Source of the DNA: CAZVJA01 sp964626885
GTDB taxonomy: Bacteria > Planctomycetota > Planctomycetia > Planctomycetales > Planctomycetaceae
DNA: 5,115 bases
Direction: 5' to 3'
NCBI GenBank assembly: GCA_964626885.1
Contig: CAZVJA010000289.1
Span: forward strand, 1-5,115
Below the pieces are notes generated by a model that was not told the origin of the DNA, searched no databases, and worked only from the letters and a program-made list of their open reading frames with translations. The stretch's first letter is position 1; the number at the start of each line of letters is the position of its first letter. Of the stretch, positions 1-5,092 are shown piece by piece. A program made the translations under genes and the position numbers.

Positions 1-222
1 CCGATTTTTGAATATCGCTGTCGGGAATGTGGGCGGGAGTACGAAGCCCTCATTCGGGGAACCGAAGAGGCGGAATGTCCCGGTTGCGGCAGCCACGCAT
101 CCGACAAGCTGCTGAGCGCACCGTCGGCTCATATGGCGCAGGGGGGGAGACTGCCTATCTCGTCCGCCTGTCCGCCGTCGAATGCACCTCCGTGCGGACC
201 GGGATGTTGTCGGCTTCCGTGA
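1..222 (+). CDS. FmdB-type zinc-ribbon protein (5' end just cut off)
   Basis: Reading from base 1 gives 73 residues beginning PIFEYRCRECGREYEALI and ending at TGA 220-222. FmdB-family proteins normally begin MPxYEYRC, so only the initiator codon is probably missing. Two CxxC pairs (C7/C10 and C26/C29, window numbering) should bind one structural zinc ion. The segment DKLLSAPSAH fits the family's conserved stretch after the zinc ribbon. The cysteine/glycine/proline-rich tail, with C57, C65, C69 and C70, is also typical. The name comes from a putative regulator of formamidase genes in Methylophilus, but in most bacteria the role of this small cytoplasmic protein is unknown. The next gene starts 75 bp downstream on the same strand, so the two may share a transcript. 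The family call is secure; the function is not. Confidence 0.9.
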   Translation, partial: PIFEYRCRECGREYEALIRGTEEAECPGCGSHASDKLLSAPSAHMAQGGRLPISSACPPSNAPPCGPGCCRLP

Positions 223-297
223 TCGCTCCAGGTTTCGAGGTGGAACAGGACGTGTGGAGACGGTGAGCGGATTGAGGGTCGGGAGGCCACAGGCATC

Positions 298-1239
298 ATG
301 ATCGCGGTCCGCGTTCCGTTGCCTCACGAGTACGACACCGCGCTGCGATTGCTTTACCACGGTCTCTCTCCCGTAGAACAACAGGCGCGTGTCGACGACG
401 CCATCGCGGCGATCGGCCGTGGAGAACTCTTTCCCCAAGGCCTGCTGTTGGCGGAGGCCGAAGGGAAACCCGTGGGCGCGCTCCTCTCCGCACTGCAACC
501 CGACAAGACGGCCTTTGTCTGGCCCCCCGCCGTGCTGGTCGATTCGGTATCGAACTCAATTCACGCCGAAGACGTGGCCGACGCGCTCCTGCAGACATTA
601 AATGACCGATGTGATTCGTCCGGAGTCTGGCTGGGGCAGTGTCTGCTCGAACCGAACGATCGACATTCCGCCAGCGTGATGGCTCGCAACGGATATCCCC
701 ATCTGACGAACCTCCGATATCTGGAACGGGCTTCACAGCCTCCGCTGCCGTTGGAAGTGGAAGTTCCTCTCGACACGCTCACCTACGATCCGTCGCAGAA
801 CCGCCCGCGGTTCGAGCAAATGATCGAGGAGACGTACCGGAGAACGCTCGATTGCCCGGAGTTGAACGGCTTGCGAACGGCCGGCGAAGCGCTCGACAGT
901 CATCGCTGCTCCGGCCGGTTCGACCCCGCGCGCTGGAAGATCTATCGAGCCGACGACGAAGATGTCGGCATACTGCTGCTCAACGATCATCCGGAGCAGG
1001 ACGCTTGGGAAATCGTTTACTTCGGAATCGCGGAACATTTTCGCGGGCGCGGGTACGGTCGCGCCATGCTTGTGCACGGTTGCAGAGAGACCTTCACTTC
1101 GGGACGGGGCTCGGTGCTGGTTGCGGTGGATGACCGAAACAGTTACGCCCTCAAAGTTTACCGTGAGGTAGGTTTTGCCGAGATCGGGACAAAATCGGTG
1201 CATGCGCGAATCGCGAGAAAAGTTGCGAATTTAGATTAA
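298..1239 (+). CDS. GNAT-family N-acetyltransferase with two GNAT-like halves
   Basis: This is a 313-residue cytoplasmic protein. The C-terminal half (about 210-308) is a recognisable GNAT domain. The acetyl-CoA pyrophosphate loop R249-G-R-G252-Y-G254 fits the R/Q-x-x-G-x-G/A motif and follows the beta-strand EIVYFGI. The later block N281-SYA-LKV-Y288-REVGF matches the usual NxxAxxxYxxxGF. The N-terminal half (1-145) has GNAT-like strand and helix order (LLLAEAEGKPVGALLS, then SVMARNGYPHLTNLRYLER) but no clear acetyl-CoA loop, so it is probably a degenerate second domain. Tandem GNAT proteins of about 300 residues are known, mycothiol synthase MshD being one, but nothing here ties this protein to that substrate. 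The ATG at 298 is preceded by GGGAGG at 281-286, 11 nt away. The acceptor substrate is unknown. Transfer of an acetyl group from acetyl-CoA to an amine is inferred from the family. Confidence 0.88.
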   Translation: MIAVRVPLPHEYDTALRLLYHGLSPVEQQARVDDAIAAIGRGELFPQGLLLAEAEGKPVGALLSALQPDKTAFVWPPAVLVDSVSNSIHAEDVADALLQTLNDRCDSSGVWLGQCLLEPNDRHSASVMARNGYPHLTNLRYLERASQPPLPLEVEVPLDTLTYDPSQNRPRFEQMIEETYRRTLDCPELNGLRTAGEALDSHRCSGRFDPARWKIYRADDEDVGILLLNDHPEQDAWEIVYFGIAEHFRGRGYGRAMLVHGCRETFTSGRGSVLVAVDDRNSYALKVYREVGFAEIGTKSVHARIARKVANLD

Positions 1240-1240
1240 G

Positions 1241-1260
1241 CGCGGCAATTGTTGGCTGCG
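1241..1260 (+). repeat. Small hairpin just after the GNAT stop codon
   Basis: CGCGGC (1241-1246) can pair with GCTGCG (1255-1260) through one G-U pair, with an 8-nt loop. It begins one base after the TAA at 1237-1239. No T-run follows directly; the sequence continues AAATTGG and then an A-tract. It may mark the 3' end of the GNAT transcript, but it does not meet the usual standard for an intrinsic terminator. Confidence 0.3.
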
Positions 1261-1319
1261 AAATTGGCAAGAAAAAAAATTTTCGAGGCCGAAATTAGGG
1301 AATCTCGCGACAATTTCGC
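1258..1319. repeat. Alternating inverted CGAAATT motifs in an AT-rich segment
   Basis: CGAAATT occurs on the plus strand at 1259-1265 and 1290-1296, which is 31 bp apart. The inverted form occurs at 1312-1318 (AATTTCG) and, with an extra T, at 1278-1285 (AATTTTCG). The outer pair makes a perfect 9-bp inverted repeat: GCGAAATTG at 1258-1266 and CAATTTCGC at 1311-1319. The inner pair makes a hairpin (TTTCG, loop AGGC, CGAAA). The arrangement is seen directly. A role as a protein-binding array or duplex-unwinding element is inference. Confidence 0.55.
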
Positions 1320-1370
1320 TCTTCCAATATTGAGAGGTGCTGCGCGATGAAAGAAATCCCATTTTTTGGT

Positions 1371-1398
1371 TTGACTCTCACGGCGGCGAGGGTACCAT
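1371..1398 (+). promoter_or_regulatory. Predicted sigma-70-type promoter of dnaA
   Basis: TTGACT (1371-1376) matches the -35 consensus at 5 of 6 positions. TACCAT (1393-1398) matches the -10 consensus at 4 of 6, with a 16-bp spacer. A short T-run (TTTTTT, 1362-1367) lies just upstream. Transcription would start near 1404-1406 and leave a leader of about 200 nt before the dnaA start at 1603. No other pair of comparable quality was seen in the gap. Confidence 0.6.
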
Positions 1399-1403
1399 CG
1401 GCA

Positions 1404-1420
1404 ATCACTGAGTGAGTGAT
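1404..1420. promoter_or_regulatory. Inverted repeat at the predicted dnaA transcription start
   Basis: ATCACT (1404-1409) and AGTGAT (1415-1420) are perfect 6-bp inverted arms around GAGTG. A tighter alternative, TCACT-G-AGTGA at 1405-1415, overlaps them. The repeat starts 6 bp after the -10 element, so it covers the predicted +1. That placement suits a repressor operator or a 5'-end hairpin that protects the mRNA. Neither role is proven. Confidence 0.45.
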
Positions 1421-1425
1421 ACACA
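1417..1425 (+). promoter_or_regulatory. Loose DnaA-box-like site in the dnaA leader
   Basis: TGATACACA differs at one position from TTATACACA, a known strong form of the DnaA box TTATNCACA. It overlaps the inverted repeat at the predicted transcription start, where bound DnaA could repress its own gene as in other bacteria. A single imperfect 9-mer is weak evidence. Confidence 0.25.
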
Positions 1426-1466
1426 GGAGTTGGATGCGTTCCGCCTGAATGCGAATTCCAACTCCT
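1425..1466 (+). promoter_or_regulatory. Strong hairpin in the dnaA 5' leader
   Basis: AGGAGTTGGA (1425-1434) is the exact reverse complement of TCCAACTCCT (1457-1466), giving a perfect 10-bp stem. Inside it GCGTTC (1436-1441) pairs with GAATGC (1447-1452) through one G-U pair, around the 5-nt loop CGCCT. The left arm contains AGGAG, a good Shine-Dalgarno core, placed 4 nt before an ATG (1434-1436) that opens a four-codon frame (Met-Arg-Ser-Ala, stop at 1446-1448). The structure lies about 20 nt from the predicted mRNA 5' end and could affect stability, translation or early elongation. It is not followed by a proper U-tract, so a terminator is unlikely. Confidence 0.55.
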
Positions 1467-1602
1467 CGTTTCTTCGAAATCTAGCTGCTGCGCTGCTGAT
1501 CCGCGTTATTCGTCCGAAGCGGCAACGGAGTGCCTCCGCTGTGCGCCGGGGATGTCTGGATGACTTCCAGTGCGGTGAGGGTGCGCGCCAGGGGGTCGCA
1601 AG

Positions 1603-3189
1603 ATGCAGCCCATGTCCATGGCGCCGGTAACGCCATTGGCTTCGTTGGAGCAGCGAAGCCGGACTAAGCAGGAGATCGCTGAACAGGACGTCTTCGACGA
1701 GATCGAACGTCAGGTTGGTGCACGGAACTTCGAACACTGGTTTCGCGGAAAAACGACGCTGACAATCACCGAGGGAGAACTGGCCGTCGGTGTCAGCAGC
1801 GCGTTTCTGTTAAACTGGATGCAGAAGCATTTCCGCGGCGCGATCGCAGCCGCCGCTGAAACAGTTCTTGGCTCTGGAACAACAGTCCGGTTCGAGGTCG
1901 ACCAGCGCGTCTCCTTCCGACCGAGTGCAAACCCTGAGGGCCCCTCGGCGGAAACGAAAAATGGGAGCCGTTCTTCCGCCGGCTTGCAGCCTGCTCAGGA
2001 TGCGACGGTCCGTATCGTTGCAGGTTCCCCTTCCCTCGGTCAGCCCTCTGATGCGTTGCAGATTGTCGCGGCAGAGTCCTTAGAAGGTTCGCAAGGGCCG
2101 ACGGTGGAACCGTCGCTGTCGTTATCCACAAAGTCGCATACCGTGGGGGGGCGGCGCTTCGCCGATCTTACCGATTTCGTTTCAGGCCCATGCAACGAGC
2201 TTGCATCGATGGCGGCACATCAGGTCTGCGACGCGCCCGGAGCGCGGTTCAATCCGTTGTATCTGCACGGCAACCCCGGCTTGGGAAAGACCCACCTGCT
2301 GGAAGGAATTTATCGGGGGGTCCGGCGACGTCACCCGAACTTGCAGGTTCTGTACCTCACGGCCGAATCGTTCGCGAATCATTTCACGCAGGCGCTCCGC
2401 GAACATAAGCTTCCCGGTTTCCGCCAGCGGTTTCGCAACGTCGACGTGCTGCTGGTCGACGACATCGATTTTTTCGACGGCAAGCGGGCGATTCAGGAAG
2501 AGTTTCTGCACACCTTCCAACAACTGGAAAGTCACGGGCGGCAGGTGGTCGTTGCGGCCGATCGTCATCCCAAGCTGCTCACAAAGGTCACCGACGATTT
2601 GACAACTCGTTTCGTCTCCGGGCTCGTCTGCAAGCTGGAGGCTCCCGACTTCGACACCCGCCTGAAGATCGTCGAGAAAAAAATGGCGGGAAGGTCTTCG
2701 AGCGTAGCGCCGGAGGCACTGCAGTACGTCGCCCACCGATTTCGCAACAATGTCCGCGAGCTGGAGGGAGCACTCCACTGCCTCGAGACTTACCACGCGT
2801 TCACGCGACAGCGAATTACGCAGACTTCCGCGCGAAAGCTGCTGGCCGATCTCGAGCGAGATTCCGTTCGTACCGTTCGCATTCCCGACGTCGAGCAGAC
2901 CGTTTGCAAAGTCTTCGGAGTTGAGCCTCGCGATTTGCGGAGTTCGCGGCGGATGCGCACCTTCAGCCAGCCCCGCATGCTTGCAATGTATTTGATTCGC
3001 AAGCATACCCACGCCGCTTACAGCGAGATCGGCGAACATTTCGGCGGACGCAACCACAGCACGGTGATTGCCGCCGAGAAACGTGTCCGCGAGATGCTCG
3101 ACGCCGGCGAGGCGATGCGCATCGCGTCTCGAACCTGGAAGCTCGATGAGTTGATCGACGTCATCGAACAGCAGCTGCAGGCCGGGTGA
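1603..3189 (+). CDS. dnaA: Chromosomal replication initiator DnaA
   Basis: DnaA is the cytoplasmic AAA+ ATPase that binds DnaA boxes, melts the origin and helps load the helicase. This 528-residue protein has all four domains. Domain I is about 24-102 and contains FEHWF (43-47). A Ser/Pro-rich linker, domain II, is about 105-183. Domain III runs from about 184 to 420, with Walker A GNPGLGKT (223-230), Walker B LLVDDIDFF (283-291), sensor 1 near D320-R321, arginine finger R336 in TTRF, and sensor 2 R385 in NNVRELEGA. Domain IV is about 424-528 and carries the signature IGEHFGGRNHSTV (476-488). It is longer than E. coli DnaA (467 residues) through an N-terminal extension and a longer linker. 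An in-frame stop at 1576-1578 limits the start; ATG 1603 follows GGGGG (1591-1595), and ATGs at 1612 and 1618 remain possible. The position of E. coli Arg281 is Asp332 here. dnaN does not follow. Confidence 0.96.
   Translation: MQPMSMAPVTPLASLEQRSRTKQEIAEQDVFDEIERQVGARNFEHWFRGKTTLTITEGELAVGVSSAFLLNWMQKHFRGAIAAAAETVLGSGTTVRFEVDQRVSFRPSANPEGPSAETKNGSRSSAGLQPAQDATVRIVAGSPSLGQPSDALQIVAAESLEGSQGPTVEPSLSLSTKSHTVGGRRFADLTDFVSGPCNELASMAAHQVCDAPGARFNPLYLHGNPGLGKTHLLEGIYRGVRRRHPNLQVLYLTAESFANHFTQALREHKLPGFRQRFRNVDVLLVDDIDFFDGKRAIQEEFLHTFQQLESHGRQVVVAADRHPKLLTKVTDDLTTRFVSGLVCKLEAPDFDTRLKIVEKKMAGRSSSVAPEALQYVAHRFRNNVRELEGALHCLETYHAFTRQRITQTSARKLLADLERDSVRTVRIPDVEQTVCKVFGVEPRDLRSSRRMRTFSQPRMLAMYLIRKHTHAAYSEIGEHFGGRNHSTVIAAEKRVREMLDAGEAMRIASRTWKLDELIDVIEQQLQAG
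2122..2130 (+). promoter_or_regulatory. Perfect consensus DnaA box inside dnaA
   Basis: TTATCCACA matches the E. coli-type DnaA box at all nine positions. It encodes Leu-Ser-Thr (residues 174-176) in the poorly constrained linker domain, where DNA sequence is free to vary. It is the only perfect match I found on either strand of the window. It could titrate DnaA, act as a roadblock to dnaA transcription, or be chance. Confidence 0.5.
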
Positions 3190-3231
3190 TCCTCAACAGC
3201 TATCTACTGGTTCTTGATTCCCGGTTTCAGT
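3190..3231. other. Short gap between convergent genes, no clear terminator
   Basis: dnaA and the lipoprotein gene end 42 bp apart on opposite strands. The best pairing is CCGGG (3182-3186) with CCCGG (3220-3224), which has a 33-nt loop and no T-run on either side. I see no convincing intrinsic terminator, so ends may overlap or be set by Rho. Confidence 0.5.
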
Positions 3232-4797
3232 TCAGCGATTCAGTTCATACGAACCGTTGGAGGCAGCCGCTTCCCGATAGCCTGATCCGGCGCCGGTGCG
3301 GAACGATCGTTCCAGTGAGTAGGGGGACTGCGAGCGCCGCCGAATCTCCACTTCGTAGGCCGCAAGCGGGTCTTCTGACGGGTTCTCGGCGACAGTTCGG
3401 ACGACGTTGGGACGCTCGGCTCTGTGGCCGACCGTTGCCCTCTCCCCCTGCTGCGCGGGGAAGCCGACGAAGGACGATTCTCCTGGCGATGTAACAGGCA
3501 ACCGCGACCGGGGGTCGGCAACGATATTTGGATCTCCGGCTGACAGAGACGTTGAATCGCCGAAGACAGGGAACGGTCCTCCCGGTCCGGCATTCAAACC
3601 GGCCACGGCCGCTGCACGATAGCGCGCGGCAATGCCTGGATCGATCGCCGAGCCGGTGCGAACTCCCTGCGAATCGACGTTGTACCGGTCGGTGCCGCGT
3701 TCGTATGCCGTTGGCATCACATCGACGGCACTCGATTGCGGCGGCCATTGCGGCAGACTATCCGGCTGAGCGGAATGGCTCACCGGCGGCCAGCGCGGGA
3801 CTTCGTTCTGTTTGTATTGAGTTGCCGACGCATCGATGACCCGGGAGTTTTCATTCATCGCCACAACACTCCCCTGATTCGCGCCCGCCGAAAATGTATT
3901 TGCTCGTGTCCCCAGGGTCGTTTCCTTCGCAAAGGTGGAAGGAGACTCTGTTGGATCATTAGAGATTTCGATCTCGGCTCCCCCTGTCCGCACAATCGGA
4001 TTGCGCGCCTCTGGAGAGGTTGCGTACTCGACCGGAGTGACCGGTGCCGACGGTCTGCCATCCGATGTACCGGTCGACTGTCCGATCGGTCGGCCTTGAG
4101 GGAAGAGTTCCGCCATTCGCTTCCGGGCGGCTTCGTCACCGGTCGCCTGCTGAAACGCGCGGAAGGCGCCGTCGTAATCGCCCCGCGCGGCTGCCAGCAG
4201 TCCGAAATTGTTGAGCCCCCGCGCATGTCCCGGTTGAATTCGCAACGCGTTACGGAGTGCTTCGTCACACTCGCTCAGTCTGCCCTGCAACAGATACGAG
4301 TAGCCCAGGTCGCACAACAGGCCCGGATTCTCGGGCGTTCGTCGCAGTGCCGCTTGATAGTGTCCCTGCGCGCCGGAAAAATCCTGCTCCAGGTCGGCGA
4401 TGTTCCCCAACCCCTGGTGCGCCGCCGGGTGATCCGGTTCGATGGAGAGCACCTGGCGATAATCGACCTTCGCAAGGTCATATTTCCCCTGCTTGGTTTC
4501 GGCGCGTGCCCGGCTCAATAAGGAATTCACGTCGGCGAGCCCAGAAGGCAACTCGCCCGATTCCGTTCGTTTGGTCGGCGAAGGGGCACAGATTTTCGAG
4601 TCTCCATCCTTGAGGCAAAGCGCTTCGGATGATCCGCCGTCGCTTACAGCATCCCCTTTTCGCCCGCGGCGGCAGTCGGCGCTCATTTGCTTCGAATCGA
4701 ATTTAGTTTCCTGCTCGCTCTTTGAGAGTGATGGGAATGATTGACAGCCCGCGGCCAGCAGGCTGAGCAATGCCATCATTCGCCAGGGAATGCGCAT
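3232..4797 (-). CDS. TPR-repeat lipoprotein with long disordered tail
   Basis: This is a 521-residue predicted lipoprotein. The N-terminus MRIPWRMMALLSLLAAGC has a positive start, a hydrophobic core and lipobox LAAG-C18, so Cys18 should be lipidated and the protein anchored to a membrane outside the cytoplasm. A charged, low-complexity linker (19-88) follows. Four TPR units come next, at about 90-123, 124-157, 158-191 and 192-225, with typical turns such as SIEPDHPAAHQGLGN and IQPGHARGLNNFGLL. TPRs bind partner proteins, and the arrangement resembles TadD-like pilus or secretion assembly lipoproteins, but no tad genes are visible. Residues 230-521 are rich in Ser, Pro, Gly and Thr, look disordered, and hold two WPP motifs (336-338 and 351-353). 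The frame is open up to 5076, but the lipobox and GGAAAG at 4805-4810 (7 nt spacing) favour ATG 4797. The partner is unknown. Confidence 0.85.
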   Translation of the reverse strand: MRIPWRMMALLSLLAAGCQSFPSLSKSEQETKFDSKQMSADCRRGRKGDAVSDGGSSEALCLKDGDSKICAPSPTKRTESGELPSGLADVNSLLSRARAETKQGKYDLAKVDYRQVLSIEPDHPAAHQGLGNIADLEQDFSGAQGHYQAALRRTPENPGLLCDLGYSYLLQGRLSECDEALRNALRIQPGHARGLNNFGLLAAARGDYDGAFRAFQQATGDEAARKRMAELFPQGRPIGQSTGTSDGRPSAPVTPVEYATSPEARNPIVRTGGAEIEISNDPTESPSTFAKETTLGTRANTFSAGANQGSVVAMNENSRVIDASATQYKQNEVPRWPPVSHSAQPDSLPQWPPQSSAVDVMPTAYERGTDRYNVDSQGVRTGSAIDPGIAARYRAAAVAGLNAGPGGPFPVFGDSTSLSAGDPNIVADPRSRLPVTSPGESSFVGFPAQQGERATVGHRAERPNVVRTVAENPSEDPLAAYEVEIRRRSQSPYSLERSFRTGAGSGYREAAASNGSYELNR

Positions 4798-4804
4798 GAA
4801 AATT

Positions 4805-4810
4805 CTTTCC
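4805..4810 (-). promoter_or_regulatory. Ribosome-binding site deciding the lipoprotein start
   Basis: Read on the minus strand, GGAAAG lies 7 nt before ATG 4797-4795. The match to a Shine-Dalgarno site is moderate, but its spacing supports the start that directly yields the lipoprotein signal peptide. Confidence 0.45.
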
Positions 4811-5014
4811 GCTCGAATGCGGTTCACAGGCAGCAACAAATCTCCACGGGCCGGTAAGTGCGGCCGCGCGATGCCTGCGCGAAGCCGTACTTGGCCGATC
4901 TGGAGGCTGGTTCGTTGCGATTTCTCGGACGGGGTATCTCGGGTAAGCATGTCCCGGGAAAGATTCGCCGCGGGAAAGGTCGCGGCCGGGACAGGAACTT
5001 CGAAATGTGGCGGA

Positions 5015-5043
5015 AATATAAACCGGCGGACGATTTCTGTCGA
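5015..5043 (-). promoter_or_regulatory. Predicted sigma-70-type promoter of the lipoprotein gene
   Basis: On the minus strand TCGACA (5043-5038) matches the -35 consensus at 5 of 6 positions. TATATT (5020-5015) matches the -10 consensus at 5 of 6, and the spacer is the optimal 17 bp. Transcription would begin near 5008, about 210 nt before ATG 4797. This is the best promoter match in the window and argues against translation from the upstream ATG at 5076. Confidence 0.6.
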
Positions 5044-5069
5044 GACGATCCCGGGTGACGGCGCAACCT

Positions 5070-5092
5070 GCTGCAAAGGCCCGGTTTGCAGC
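5070..5092. repeat. Perfect 8-bp inverted repeat upstream of the lipoprotein promoter
   Basis: GCTGCAAA (5070-5077) and TTTGCAGC (5085-5092) are exact reverse complements around a 7-nt G+C-only loop. The right-hand promoter edge is at 5043, so the repeat sits about 27 bp upstream of the -35 element. It could be an activator or repressor site, or the tail hairpin of a gene beyond the window. No T-run adjoins either side. Confidence 0.5.

Larger units (their letters stand above)
1240..1602. other. Intergenic control region upstream of dnaA
   Basis: This 363-bp stretch has no convincing gene. Its left third (about 1255-1330) is clearly richer in A+T than the rest of the window and includes a 12-bp A8T4 tract at 1272-1283. 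The middle holds a promoter-like pair at 1371-1398. The remaining roughly 200 nt would be transcribed as a dnaA leader with several hairpins. An open frame starting at GTG 1412 and overlapping the dnaA start exists, but it lacks a ribosome-binding site and a recognisable product. The region is the natural place to look for DnaA autoregulation or an origin. Only one loose DnaA-box-like sequence (TGATACACA, 1417-1425) is seen, not a cluster. Confidence 0.7.

Noticed and set aside
296..736. 146-residue minus-strand open frame
   Set aside because: It is antisense to the GNAT gene, very arginine-rich and without domain features, as expected of a shadow frame.
298..1239. Mycothiol synthase (MshD)
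   Set aside because: Only the tandem GNAT layout and length are similar. Mycothiol is an actinobacterial thiol and nothing else here suggests that lineage or pathway.
1272..1296. Minus-strand intrinsic terminator (hairpin 1281-1294 followed by a run of eight T)
   Set aside because: Read on the minus strand the shape fits, but no minus-strand gene leads into it; both flanking genes are plus-strand. The stem is only 5 bp. I treat it as part of the AT-rich motif array.
1518..1540. Further hairpin in the dnaA leader (AGCGG with CCGCT, or GGCA with TGCC)
   Set aside because: Several short pairings compete and each is 4-5 bp, so it is not distinguishable from background in G+C-rich sequence.
1240..1602. 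Classical oriC with a DnaA-box cluster
   Set aside because: Apart from one loose match at 1417-1425 I find no DnaA boxes in this gap, so an origin cannot be called from the sequence alone.
1412..1630. 72-residue frame (GTG start) in the dnaA leader, overlapping the dnaA start
   Set aside because: There is no ribosome-binding site before the GTG, no recognisable product, no strong codon-position bias by eye, and it overlaps dnaA by 28 bp. Translational coupling to dnaA cannot be excluded but has no positive support.
2182..3057. 291-residue minus-strand open frame
   Set aside because: It lies wholly inside dnaA, which has a secure family assignment; it is an antisense shadow of a G+C-rich gene.
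3736..4521. 261-residue plus-strand open frame
   Set aside because: It is antisense to the TPR lipoprotein, whose repeats are clearly read on the minus strand. The frame shows no domain of its own.
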